64,000 bases of DNA from Palsa-504 sp963753225 (GCA_963753225.1 CAVWBQ010000011.1:1-64000); one strand, 5' to 3'. Counted from the first letter of the stretch, positions 53,355 to 62,218 are shown. The notes: generated by a model not told the origin, from the letters alone. Translations and numbers: made by a program.

Positions 53355-54250
53355 ACCCTCTCCCGGACGCCCGCGAACAGGTCATCCTCGGGCAGATCGC
53401 TATCCACGACGGACCTAGCCAGATGATAGTCCTCCGTGGGCCACGCGGCCTGCTGCACCTCCAGCGGGCAGCGGAACCAGAAGCCTTCCGGGTCGATCTG
53501 GGTGGCGTGCGCCTTCAGCGCCTGGTCCCTGATCTCGAAGTAGTCGCCGCACGGCACCCTGGTGGTGATCTCCGGCTCGGTCCATTCGCCGCTGCGCTCC
53601 TTGGCGCGGTCCGCCCATTCCTCGAAGATCTTCGTGTACGGCGACTCCAGGCCCCGGCGGAGCATCTCCTCGTGCAGGGCCACGAACTTGGCCCCGTGGA
53701 AGGACACGAAGTAGTACATCTTGTGCGGCTGCCAGGGCTCACCGGAATCCGGGTACGCGTCCGGGTCGGCGGCCGCCTCGAACGCGGCCACGCTGACCTG
53801 ATGGGTCATCACGTGGTCCGGGTGCGGGTAGCCGCCTCGCTCGTCGTAGGTGAGCATCACGTGCGGCCGGAACTCGCGGATCGCGCGGACCAGCGGCTCG
53901 GCCGCCTCCGCCACCGGCACGAGCGCGAAGCAGCCCTCCGGCAGCGGGGGCTTGGGGTCGCCCTCGGGCAGCCCCGAGTCGACGAACCCGAGAAAGCGCT
54001 GCTCCACCCCGAGGATCTCCCTGGCCCGCGCCATCTCGGCCCGCCGCACCGCGGCGATGTCTGCCTTGATCTCGGGCCGGTCCATGGCCGGGTTCAGGAT
54101 GTCACCGCGCTCTCCGCCGGTCAGCGTGCAGACCAGGACCTGGGCACCCTCGCGGACGTAGCGCGCCATGGTGGCCGCACCCTTGCTCGACTCGTCGTCC
54201 GGGTGCGCGTGCACGGCCATAAGCCTGAGCTGGTCAGCTTCACTTTCCAA
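53345..54250 (-). CDS. mca: mycothiol S-conjugate amidase
   Basis: 301 residues, LmbE/PIG-L zinc deacetylase fold. LMAVHAHPDDESSKGAATMA holds the zinc ligands His and AspAsp; the third ligand is in GGYPHPDHVMTHQ. It cleaves mycothiol S-conjugates into a mercapturic acid and GlcN-inositol, detoxifying electrophiles. The TTG start 54250 is preceded by GGGAG; an in-frame ATG ten codons later is possible. Its presence shows that the host makes mycothiol. Confidence 0.95.
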   Translation of the reverse strand: MESEADQLRLMAVHAHPDDESSKGAATMARYVREGAQVLVCTLTGGERGDILNPAMDRPEIKADIAAVRRAEMARAREILGVEQRFLGFVDSGLPEGDPKPPLPEGCFALVPVAEAAEPLVRAIREFRPHVMLTYDERGGYPHPDHVMTHQVSVAAFEAAADPDAYPDSGEPWQPHKMYYFVSFHGAKFVALHEEMLRRGLESPYTKIFEEWADRAKERSGEWTEPEITTRVPCGDYFEIRDQALKAHATQIDPEGFWFRCPLEVQQAAWPTEDYHLARSVVDSDLPEDDLFAGVRERVCL

Positions 54251-54282
54251 CGGTGGTCTCCCTCGTTCAACGCTGCCGGCCC

Positions 54283-54307
54283 GCCGGGGGACGCCCCCGG
54301 ACCCCCG
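54283..54307. repeat. G/C-tract hairpin in the mca-greA gap
   Basis: GCCGGGGGACGCCCCCGGA-type hairpin followed by CCCCC, similar to the element upstream of otsA. The rest of the 260-bp gap (54251-54510) is promoter space. Confidence 0.6.
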
Positions 54308-54451
54308 AAACGACGTCTAGTCCCGCAACACCCGTTCGGCGGTGCGACATTCCCCGTTCCGGAGCAGTTGGCCCGGTGCTCCCATTTGACTAGAACGCAT
54401 TAGTCGCCGACGCTAGTTGCCTCAAGGAGATTACCCCCGAGGACCGACCAT

Positions 54452-54491
54452 GGTCCCGCGGACTGCAAGTCCCGCGGACTGCAAGTCCTGC
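54452..54491 (+). promoter_or_regulatory. paired GGACTGCAAGTCC palindromes in the greA leader
   Basis: Two direct copies of GCGGACTGCAAGTCC occur back to back. Each contains the inverted repeat GGACT-GCA-AGTCC, so each copy can form a small hairpin or be an operator half-site. They end about 20 bp before the greA start. Confidence 0.5.
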
Positions 54492-54510
54492 GCAGTACCT
54501 AGGAGTGCCC

Positions 54511-55011
54511 GTGACTGAGACGCGCGACGACAGCGTCACCTGGCTGACCCAGGAGGCGTACGACCGGCTCAAGGCCGAACTTGACCACCTTTCAGGACCG
54601 GGGCGCATCGAGATCGCGAAGAAGATCGAGGCGGCCCGGGACGAAGGGGACCTGAAGGAAAACGGCGGGTACCACGCGGCCAAGGACGAGCAGGGCCAGA
54701 TCGAGGCGCGGATCATCCTGCTCCAGCACATCCTGGAGAACGCCCGCGTCGGCGCGCCGGCCCGCACCGACGGCGTGGTCGGCCCGGGCATGACGGTCAC
54801 GATCCGGTTCGTCAAGGACGACGAGGAGGTGACCTTCCTGCTCGCCTCGCGCGAGGAGAGCGGCTCGCCGATCGACGTCTACTCGCCGCGCTCGCCGCTC
54901 GGCGCCGCCATCTCGGGCAAGAAGGTCGGCGAGAAGGCCACCTACTCGCTGCCCAACGGCCGGGCCAATACCGTCGAGATCCTGGAGGCGGTCCCCTACG
55001 TCGGGGCCTGA
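54511..55011 (+). CDS. greA: transcription elongation factor GreA
   Basis: 166 residues. The N-terminal coiled coil has AARDEGDLKENGGYHAAKDE (acidic tip Asp/Glu that enters the RNA polymerase secondary channel) and the C-terminal FKBP-like domain ends SPLGAAISGKKVGEKATYSL. It rescues backtracked polymerase. GTG 54511 is chosen over GTG 54505 because AGGAG (54501-54505) then has proper spacing. A clear terminator follows. Confidence 0.95.
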   Translation: MTETRDDSVTWLTQEAYDRLKAELDHLSGPGRIEIAKKIEAARDEGDLKENGGYHAAKDEQGQIEARIILLQHILENARVGAPARTDGVVGPGMTVTIRFVKDDEEVTFLLASREESGSPIDVYSPRSPLGAAISGKKVGEKATYSLPNGRANTVEILEAVPYVGA

Positions 55012-55029
55012 CGGTCAAGATCCTTAGTA

Positions 55030-55068
55030 CCGAACGGGCAGCGGTCTCAGCAACCGCCGCCCGTTCGG
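55030..55068. terminator. terminator between greA and the DHA2 exporter gene
   Basis: CCGAACGGGCAGCGGT / ACCGCCGCCCGTTCGG, a 16-bp stem with one mismatch and a CTCAGCA loop, followed by GGCCTTTCC. It is placed to end both convergent genes. Confidence 0.88.
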
Positions 55069-55091
55069 GCCTTTCCGGGCGGTCGCCCTGG

Positions 55092-56729
55092 TTATGACAC
55101 GAGTTCCGGCTGCTCGCTAGCGGGCTGGTCGGCAGGCGTCCGGCCGCGCAGCGGCACCTCCTTGATGAACCAGGCCAGCACGAAGATGACCACCGCCGCA
55201 GGCAGCGCCCAGATGAAGACGTGCTGGATGGCGTCCGCGATCGCGGCGAAGACGTCGTGCCTGACCAGCGCGGGCAGTGAGTTGACTGTGGCCGGGTTGA
55301 GCTGTCCCCCGCTGGCGCTGATGTGCGCGCCGGTGCCGCCCCTTGAAGTCGCGGCGCCGAGCGACTCCGTCAGCTGACGGGCGAAGAGGGCGCCGAACGC
55401 GGCCACGCCCAGCGACCCGCCGATCTGCTGGAAGAACATCCGGGCGCTGCTGGCCACGCCCATGTCCTTCTGCTCGACGCTGTTCTGCGCGATCAGCGAG
55501 ACCATCTGCATGAGGAAGCCCATGCCGAGGCCGAGGACCACGTAGTAGAGCGCCGATTCCAGCCGCGTCGTGCCGGTGTCCAGGCCAGACAGCAGGAACA
55601 TGCCGACCGCCATGATGGCGCCGCCGAGGATGGGGAACACCTTGTACCGGCCGGTCTTGGTGGTCACCTGCCCAGCCACGATCGAGGTGACCGTCACGCC
55701 GAGCATCATCGGCGTCAGCGCCAGGCCGCTCACGGTCGGCGACTCGCCCTGCACCGTCTGCTGGAACAGCGGCAGGAACGTCATCGCGCCGAACATGGCC
55801 AGGCCGGTGAGGAAGGTCATGGCCATCGACAGGGAGAAGTTCCGGTTGCGGTAGACGTGCAGCGGCATCATCGGCTCGGCGGCCCGCATCTCGGTGACGT
55901 AGAACGCCACGCCGGCGGCCGCGGTCACCACGGCGAGCCCGATGATCTGCGGCGATCCCCACGCGTACTGTGTCCCGCCCCAGGTGGCCAGCAGGATGAG
56001 CGCGGTCGCGGCCACGGCGAGCAGGGACCCGCCCAGGTAGTCGACCCTGTGGCTGACCTTCTTGGCCGGAACGCGCAGGGTAGCGAGCAGGTAGACCAGC
56101 GCCGCGCCGCCCAGCGGGATGTTGATGTAGAAGATCCAGCGCCAGGAGAACGAGGTGGTGATGAAGCCGCCGAGCAGCGGGCCGCCGATGGTGGCGAGCA
56201 TCATCACGACCATCATGTAGCTCATGTAGCGGCCGCGTTCGCGCGGCGCCACGATGTCGCCGAGCGTCGCCATCGCGCCGACCATCAGGCCTCCGGCCCC
56301 CAGCCCCTGGATGGCGCGGAACGCGATCAGCTCCGCCATCGACTGCGACAGGCCGGACAGCGCCGAGCCGACCAGGAAGATGATGATCGCGGCGATGAAG
56401 AACTTCTTCCGCCCGTACATGTCGCCGAGCTTGCCGTAGAACGGCGTGGTGATCGTGGACGCGAGGATGTAGGCCGTCACCACCCAGGACAGGTGCGCGA
56501 CCCCGCCGAGGTCACCCACGATCCGCGGCAGCGCGGTGCTCACGATGAGGTTGTCCAGCATGGCCAGCAGGATCGCCATCAGCAGCCCGGGCAGCACGAT
56601 GAGCACCTCGCGCGGCGGGAGGAACTGCCCGCCCGCTCCGCTCGCACTCGCCGGACCGGCACCCTGCTCATTCCCGCCCTGCCCCGTCAGGCCCGATCCG
56701 GTCCCTGCACCGTCCGTAGGTTCCGCCAC
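55092..56729 (-). CDS. DHA2-family (EmrB/QacA) MFS multidrug exporter
   Basis: 545 residues with 14 predicted membrane helices after a Gly-rich N-terminus (1-35). Motif C-like region TIGGPLLGGFITTSFSWRWI, motif D1 LLMAILLAMLDNLIVSTALP, motif A GKLGDMYGRKKFF, and a large external loop near 455-485. Proton-coupled drug or metabolite export is expected. It is divergent from a TetR regulator with two palindromic boxes between them, the standard self-regulated exporter arrangement. GTG 56729 follows AAGGAG. Confidence 0.94.
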   Translation of the reverse strand: MAEPTDGAGTGSGLTGQGGNEQGAGPASASGAGGQFLPPREVLIVLPGLLMAILLAMLDNLIVSTALPRIVGDLGGVAHLSWVVTAYILASTITTPFYGKLGDMYGRKKFFIAAIIIFLVGSALSGLSQSMAELIAFRAIQGLGAGGLMVGAMATLGDIVAPRERGRYMSYMMVVMMLATIGGPLLGGFITTSFSWRWIFYINIPLGGAALVYLLATLRVPAKKVSHRVDYLGGSLLAVAATALILLATWGGTQYAWGSPQIIGLAVVTAAAGVAFYVTEMRAAEPMMPLHVYRNRNFSLSMAMTFLTGLAMFGAMTFLPLFQQTVQGESPTVSGLALTPMMLGVTVTSIVAGQVTTKTGRYKVFPILGGAIMAVGMFLLSGLDTGTTRLESALYYVVLGLGMGFLMQMVSLIAQNSVEQKDMGVASSARMFFQQIGGSLGVAAFGALFARQLTESLGAATSRGGTGAHISASGGQLNPATVNSLPALVRHDVFAAIADAIQHVFIWALPAAVVIFVLAWFIKEVPLRGRTPADQPASEQPELVS

Positions 56730-56784
56730 CCGTCCGCTCCTTATGCTCCGCCGTCTTCCCGTCCGCCGCGGGCCGGCATTGTTG

Positions 56785-56838
56785 ACTTACCGGCCGGCAA
56801 GTTACTATGCTAGGTCCGTAACTAACCGGCCGTCAAGT
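56785..56838. promoter_or_regulatory. two TetR operator boxes between exporter and regulator
   Basis: ACTTACCGGCCGGCAAGT (56785-56802) and ACTAACCGGCCGTCAAGT (56821-56838) are near-perfect 18-bp palindromes spaced 36 bp start to start. They are centred on CCGGCCG and lie in the divergent promoter region. Confidence 0.85.
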
Positions 56839-56880
56839 AAAATTGGTGGCGCAAACTCCGCCTAGGGATGGCGAACGAAC

Positions 56881-57459
56881 ATGCACGGCGCGGCGTCCAC
56901 TAGTTCCACGCCGAGGACCGATACCCGGTCCCGCGCGCAGAAGGTCGCGCTCGAGCTATTCGCCGAGCAAGGCTACGAGAAGACGTCCCTGCGCGAGATC
57001 GCCGAGCGCCTGGGCGTGACCAAGGCCGCGCTCTACTACCACTTCAAGTCCAAGGAAGACATCGTCCACAGCTTCACCGACGACTACTTCGCCGGACTCG
57101 ACGCCCTCCTGGACTGGGCCAAGGAGCAGCCGCGCGGTGACGCGACCCGCCGCGAGCTACTGGACCGCTACGTCAGCATCGTGCTGGCCAGCAACGAGGT
57201 CTTCCATTTCCTCGAGCAGAACCGGGCCTCGGTGCAGGCCATGGAGGCGGGGAAGGAGCGCTTCGCGCGGGCCCGGGTCCGGCTCGACGCGCTCGTCGAC
57301 GTGCTGGTGGGCGCGGACGCCCCGCTGCGCGACCGGGTGCGTGCCACCACCGCCGTGCTCTCCGTGGGCGCGACCTGCATGTTCTTCCTGCAGCAGGTGG
57401 ACGACCGGGACAAGCTGCGGGCCATCGTCCTGGAGATGGCCACCGACCTGATCAGCTGA
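56881..57459 (+). CDS. TetR-family regulator of the DHA2 exporter
   Basis: 192 residues. Helix-turn-helix at about 18-62 (RAQKVALELFAEQGYEKTSL, REIAERLGVTKAALYYHFKSKEDI), then an all-helical ligand domain. The start ATG 56881 lies 42 bp beyond the second operator box. Divergence from the exporter and the two palindromes indicate autorepression and exporter repression, released by an unknown drug-like ligand. Confidence 0.93.
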   Translation: MHGAASTSSTPRTDTRSRAQKVALELFAEQGYEKTSLREIAERLGVTKAALYYHFKSKEDIVHSFTDDYFAGLDALLDWAKEQPRGDATRRELLDRYVSIVLASNEVFHFLEQNRASVQAMEAGKERFARARVRLDALVDVLVGADAPLRDRVRATTAVLSVGATCMFFLQQVDDRDKLRAIVLEMATDLIS

Positions 57460-57491
57460 ACCGGCCTGGACTGCTCGTCCGGGGTGCTGCG

Positions 57492-60400
57492 CTAGCTGAC
57501 CCGGGCCGCCTCCTGGCGGGCGCTCGCCAGGTTGTTCCGTGCGGTCACAACGTCGGGGTGCTCAGCGCCCAGCAGCCGCTGCAGGGCGGCCAGGGTCCGC
57601 TCGAACAGCGGGATCGCCTCGGCGGCCCGGCCCGCCTCCCGGTACGCGACAGCGAGGTTGTTCCGCGTGGTCACCGTGTCGGGGTGCTCGGGGCCCAGCC
57701 GCCGCTGCAAGGCCTCCAGGGTCCGCTCGAGCAGCGGGATCGCCTCGGCGGCCCGGTCCGCCTCCCGGTACGCGACAGCCAGGTTGTTCCGCGTGGTCAC
57801 CGTGTCGGGGTGCTCGGGGCCCAGCCGCCGCTGCAGGGCCTCCAGGGTCCGCTCGAACAGCGGGATCGCCTCGGCGGCCCGGCCTGCCTCCTGGTACGCG
57901 ACAGCGAGGTTGTTCTGCGCCGTCAGGGTGTCCGGGTGATCGGGACCCAGCACGCGCTGGGAGTCCGCTACCAGCGGCTTGCCGATCGCGATGGCCTGCG
58001 ACGTGCTGTCACCCAGCTCATTCAGGTCGTACAGGGCCCAGAACTGAAGCGACAGCAGCGTCCTGGCCAGCTCACCGTCGGCCTCGGCCGCGGACCCAGC
58101 CATATTCTCCCGCAGCGCCGCCACCTGCATGAGGACGTCCCGGATGGCCGCACGGTCCTGTGAACCCGCCAGCGCCGCCGCTCGCCCGTCCAGCACCGAG
58201 GCGGCGGCTCGGCACGCTGCCACCAGATGCCCGTGCTGGGATAGTCGATCGCGCACTATCTGCATGACCACAGGGTGCGCGATGACTGTCTGGCCGTCGA
58301 CGCTGACGTCCAGCAGCGACCGTTCCGCGAGGCGCCCCAGCGCCACGTCCACCAGTTCGGCGCTCACCTGGGGCCGGCGCCTGCGTTTGGCCAGGACACC
58401 TGCTTCCCCGGCGGCGTGCAGGAGTTCCCGGCGGACCCCGGACCCCGGCAGTACCGCCATGATCTCCATCACCCTGGTACACACGCCCGAATGATCGGCC
58501 GCCCGGGCCTCCTCCAGGGCCAGCAAAAGCGCCTTCGCCACATCAGGCGGATACGGCTCCCGCTCCCCGGGGATCAGGTACTTCCCGACCGGTATCGCCC
58601 GCAGCCGTTCGAGGTATTTGCGGTACCCCAGGTGCTGGTCGGCGATTATCGCCGCGGCCTGAGTCAGCGCTAGCGGCAGGTAACCCAGCTCGCCGGCTAC
58701 CGCGGCGGCTCCCTCTTCATCCGCAAGGCCGGTAGGGCCGTCCAGGAGCGCCAGCGCCTCGTCGGTACTGAGCACGCCGACCGGGACGCTGGTTCCCAGG
58801 TTCGCGGTCGGCGGCCGGGACGTAATGACGAGCACCTGGGCTGCGCCACGGCCAGGAATTACCGGCCGCAGCAAGTCAAGATCTTCTGCGTTGTCGAATA
58901 CCAGCAGGCAACGGTGTCCATCGGCCTCGAGCCAGCGCCGTACCAAGCGGCCTGCGTCGGCCGGGTCGCACCCGGAACCGCCATCAGGCGGTGCCGCAGC
59001 ATCAGCCACGGCGGCCAGGCCAGCCTGCAGGCTGTCGGCGTTCTGGGCGTCAACCCAGGCGACCAGCCGCCAGCCCTTCTCCAGCCTCGCCCGGGCGTAT
59101 GCGGCCGCCAGTTGCGTCTTGCCCACCCCTGGTGTCCCCGTCAGCAAAGTCACAAGATCAGGCCGGTGCAGCTGTGCCAGCAGGGCGGGTCTCGGCAGGA
59201 AACCAGGCGGCTGCTTGGGGATATTGCCCACCACCACCTGGTCACGCGCTGGCGACCACTCCAGCGGCGAAAGGAGCACGGTCATGTCTTCGTCAGGACG
59301 CGGCGACACGTTACCCGTCACCTGGTCAGGTGCGGCGTACCACGCCATCGGCGAAAGGATCACAGTCATGTCATCCTCGGGGGGCCGGGTGACATCGCCC
59401 AATGCCACCCCAGGCCGGGTGACATGGCCCAGCGCCACCTGGTAACGCGCGGACCCCCACGCCAGCGGGCTCAGGATGATCGTGTGTTCACTCGTCTCGG
59501 TGTGGCCCGCCAACACTGGCTCCGGCCCCGGCCGGGGCACCGGTACCGGGGCACTCGGCTGCCTGATGGCGTGCGCGATCGTCGGAAATCGCACCACGGC
59601 CACGACGAGACCCGCACTGAGCCAGGCGAACCCGACGCCCTCAATGCCGAGTTTCTTCATCAAGGGCACGCTCAGTCCGAGCACGAGCACGGCGAGCGCC
59701 AGCTGGGTCAGGGCCACCCGGCCGACCCGGCCCGCAATCCGGTCCAGCGTGAAGGTGATGATGACGACGCTGATGGGAATGGTGGCCATCCCGAGCAGGG
59801 CGAGCAGCAAGGACGCGTCGCCGTAGGCAGGACCGAAGAGGCGGAGGATGATACGTCCCCCCGCCGCCAGCACAGCCGCGCCGGATACCGTGATCAGCCC
59901 GCACCGGATCAGGACGCCCCGGGTAAGTTCGGCCAGTCGGCCGGGCGCCCGTATCCCCTCGACCAGCAGCGAGGTGCCGAAGTTCAAGGAAGCGAGCTCG
60001 AGTGCCGAGGCAATCGTCCAGGCCACGAAGAAGCTGCTGGTGGCGGCGGCCCCCAGCACGGACAGGACCAGGAGCGGCATCACGTAGCCGTAACCCTGGG
60101 CGAACAAAGTCCCGAGATAGTCGAGCAGGCCGAAGCGGATGACCTCGCGAGCCCGCAGCGCAGAGGCGGCGACAGCACCCCTGAGCTTCAGGTAGCGACG
60201 GAAGATGAGCCAGTTCACGGCGGGGACGATGACGAGCAGCGGGATCAGCCAGGCGGCGAAGACGCCGGTCGCTGGCAGCACCGTGGCGACACCTACGAGC
60301 AGGAGCAGCTTGGCCACCCCGTAGGCCGAATTCTCTACCGGGACGACGACCGCGCGGTGCAGGCCCGTGAGGGCAGCATCCTCGAGGGCGAATATCCCCC

Positions 60401-60836
60401 AGATGACGAGCGCGACGACAAAGACGACCGCCAGGGACGGTGAAGCGCGCAGGAACTGCCATTGCGAGCTCAGCCTGGGCAGGATCGTGACAAAGCCCGC
60501 GCCGAGGACCAGGGCGGCGACCGAGCTCGCGCCGTAACCGTAGGCGATGAAACGGCCGGCCGAGCGCCCGGCCTGGGGCAGGAACCGGGGCAGGATGGTA
60601 GGCCCGTCCAGCTGAGCCAGGCTCGACATCACGATCAGCGCCGAGACCAGTGCCGAGCAGCGCCCCAGCGCCTGCCGGTCGTACAGGTGGGCGGCAGCTA
60701 CCCAGTAGAAGAAGCCGACGGCCGTCGTCCCGATGGTATTGGCGACGAGCGCATACCCCGTGCGATAGTGCGGGTCCCGTAGGGCTTCGAGGACCCTGGC
60801 CGGGGTCAGACGAGCCTTCATTACCTGACCGAGCAC
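57492..60836 (-). CDS. flippase-STAND ATPase (NB-ARC)-TPR fusion protein
   Basis: 1114 residues. Residues 1-425 are a complete polysaccharide-type flippase with about 12 helices (e.g. 30-55, 97-120, 135-155, 172-215, 240-265, 350-410). Residues 430-540 are a linker with three copies of a motif T(I/V)(I/L)LSP(L/M)xW. Residues 545-800 are an NB-ARC/STAND ATPase: GTPGVGKTQ (567-575), Walker B CLLVFDNAED (643-652), GYLPLALTQAAAI (718-730). A winged-helix-like region follows (about 800-880), then TPRs in 42-residue periods (about 970-1100: HPDTVTTRNNLAVAYREA). STAND proteins are ligand-driven switches, so glycolipid flipping may be gated by ATP and a TPR-bound signal. GTG 60836 follows GGGTGGG. 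Both ends match known families, so a chimeric assembly is unlikely. Confidence 0.88.
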   Translation of the reverse strand: MLGQVMKARLTPARVLEALRDPHYRTGYALVANTIGTTAVGFFYWVAAAHLYDRQALGRCSALVSALIVMSSLAQLDGPTILPRFLPQAGRSAGRFIAYGYGASSVAALVLGAGFVTILPRLSSQWQFLRASPSLAVVFVVALVIWGIFALEDAALTGLHRAVVVPVENSAYGVAKLLLLVGVATVLPATGVFAAWLIPLLVIVPAVNWLIFRRYLKLRGAVAASALRAREVIRFGLLDYLGTLFAQGYGYVMPLLVLSVLGAAATSSFFVAWTIASALELASLNFGTSLLVEGIRAPGRLAELTRGVLIRCGLITVSGAAVLAAGGRIILRLFGPAYGDASLLLALLGMATIPISVVIITFTLDRIAGRVGRVALTQLALAVLVLGLSVPLMKKLGIEGVGFAWLSAGLVVAVVRFPTIAHAIRQPSAPVPVPRPGPEPVLAGHTETSEHTIILSPLAWGSARYQVALGHVTRPGVALGDVTRPPEDDMTVILSPMAWYAAPDQVTGNVSPRPDEDMTVLLSPLEWSPARDQVVVGNIPKQPPGFLPRPALLAQLHRPDLVTLLTGTPGVGKTQLAAAYARARLEKGWRLVAWVDAQNADSLQAGLAAVADAAAPPDGGSGCDPADAGRLVRRWLEADGHRCLLVFDNAEDLDLLRPVIPGRGAAQVLVITSRPPTANLGTSVPVGVLSTDEALALLDGPTGLADEEGAAAVAGELGYLPLALTQAAAIIADQHLGYRKYLERLRAIPVGKYLIPGEREPYPPDVAKALLLALEEARAADHSGVCTRVMEIMAVLPGSGVRRELLHAAGEAGVLAKRRRRPQVSAELVDVALGRLAERSLLDVSVDGQTVIAHPVVMQIVRDRLSQHGHLVAACRAAASVLDGRAAALAGSQDRAAIRDVLMQVAALRENMAGSAAEADGELARTLLSLQFWALYDLNELGDSTSQAIAIGKPLVADSQRVLGPDHPDTLTAQNNLAVAYQEAGRAAEAIPLFERTLEALQRRLGPEHPDTVTTRNNLAVAYREADRAAEAIPLLERTLEALQRRLGPEHPDTVTTRNNLAVAYREAGRAAEAIPLFERTLAALQRLLGAEHPDVVTARNNLASARQEAARVS
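57543..57920. repeat. 126-bp tandem repeats coding for TPR units
   Basis: Three copies of a 126-bp unit encode 42-residue TPR motifs with near-identical DNA (core HPDTVTTRNNLAVAYREA). The high DNA identity implies recent repeat expansion or gene conversion. Confidence 0.9.
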
Positions 60837-61176
60837 TACCCACCCCGCTGCGTGGTCCCGCTGCGCCGAAGCGGGGGATTATCAAGCGACCAGAAGACTG
60901 GCAGGGGACAATCACGCGATGTTAGATAATTTGATATGACTTGCTCCGCTCCAGTACAGTCCACGCTATCAGGAGCAGAGCGGGCGTTAGCCAGGCGAAT
61001 CCGGCCATTAGCCACGCGGCTTGCGGGGATGGGTTGCGGGGTCGGCTACTTGGCTGCTTATCCGAGCTGCGGTAAGCGCTGGGAATCCCGCTGTCCTCCT
61101 GACCATGTTGCCAGGTTGTCGGTAGGGAGCAAGTGGTTCAGGCAAATCAGGGCGCAGGCTGCACGGGCCGAGCGCG
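60837..61176. other. divergent intergenic region of the surface-polymer locus
   Basis: 340 bp without a credible gene. An AT-rich patch at about 60918-60942 (TTAGATAATTTGATATGACT region) is unusual here and could hold promoters for the flippase fusion and the glycosyltransferase. The remainder is ordinary GC-rich sequence. Confidence 0.5.
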
Positions 61177-62214
61177 GTGAGCGCGGCCGGGCAGTATGGT
61201 CACGCCGACCATGACCATCTGGACGTGAGCGTAGTCATCTGCGCCTACGCCCAGCGACGCTGGGCGCAGACCCGCGCCGCGGTGGAATCCGTGCTCAGCC
61301 AGCACCCCCGTCCGGCGCAGGTGCTTCTGGTCATAGACCACAACGCGGATCTAGCTGCTCAGGCCCGCCGTGAACTCTCCGGGGCAACCGTCCTGGAGAG
61401 CCACGAGACGCCGGGACTATCGGGTGCCCGTAACGCCGGACTGCGGTCGGCTAGCCAGCCCATCACGGTCTTTCTCGACGACGACGCCAAGGCCCGCCCG
61501 GGCTGGCTCGCGGCGCTCACCGAGCCGTACAGTTCGCCGGATGTGGTGGCCACCGGAGGCGGCGTTCACCCCGTGTGGCCAGGACTGCGGCCACGGTGGC
61601 TTCCGCCCGCGTTCGACTGGGTCGTGGGCTGCAGCTATGTCGGGCTACCGGAAAATACCGGGGTTGTGCGCAACCCGATCGGCGCCAACATGAGCATGCG
61701 CACCCGGCTGGCCCTTGACGCCGGAGGATTCGACACTGGCCTGGGCCGGGTAGGAACCAGGCCCCTAGGCTGCGAGGAAACTGAACTGGCCATCCGGCTC
61801 ACGGCGAGCCGCCCAGGATCGGTCGTCATGTACGTACCGGACGCCGCCGTCGATCATCACGTGGGACCCGAACGCCTCCGCCTCGGATATTTCCTGCGTC
61901 GCTGCTGGAACGAGGGCTTGTCGAAGGCCGCCGTGGTCCGGCTAGCCGGGTCATCCGCGGGACTGGCGCGCGAGCGGCGCCATGTGGCGGCCGTGATCCC
62001 AGCCGCTTTTGCCCGGGACCTGCGGCGCGCGGCCACTGGTAACCTGGATGCCTTCATGAGGATATGTGCACTCCTCGGCGGGCTCGCCTCGGCGGTAGCC
62101 GGTTATCTGACCGGCCGCGCACGCTTTGCCGCCCGCAGTCAGGCTCGGCGTGGGGCCTTCCCAGCGCAGAGCATCCAGTCGCCGGACCCGGCTGCTGTCG
62201 CACGAAAGGAATAG
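61177..62214 (+). CDS. family 2 glycosyltransferase
   Basis: 345 residues. GT-A fold: VSVVICAYAQRRWAQTRAAV (nucleotide-sugar loop), SGARNAGLRSASQPITVFLD with the DDD metal motif in FLDDDAKA, and later GANMSMRTRLALDAGGFDTG and the general-base region LGCEETELAIRL. The C-terminal part has a weakly hydrophobic stretch (ALLGGLASAVAGYL), suggesting membrane association. GTG 61177 is used but lacks a strong ribosome-binding site; a GTG at the VSVVICAY segment is possible. Its 3' end, four bases before the next start, contains that gene's AAAGGA. Confidence 0.9.
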   Translation: MSAAGQYGHADHDHLDVSVVICAYAQRRWAQTRAAVESVLSQHPRPAQVLLVIDHNADLAAQARRELSGATVLESHETPGLSGARNAGLRSASQPITVFLDDDAKARPGWLAALTEPYSSPDVVATGGGVHPVWPGLRPRWLPPAFDWVVGCSYVGLPENTGVVRNPIGANMSMRTRLALDAGGFDTGLGRVGTRPLGCEETELAIRLTASRPGSVVMYVPDAAVDHHVGPERLRLGYFLRRCWNEGLSKAAVVRLAGSSAGLARERRHVAAVIPAAFARDLRRAATGNLDAFMRICALLGGLASAVAGYLTGRARFAARSQARRGAFPAQSIQSPDPAAVARKE

Positions 62215-62218
62215 GCTC

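Noticed and set aside
57532..58163. Plus-strand ORFs across the TPR region
   Set aside because: Repetitive antisense products that merely mirror the TPR repeats.
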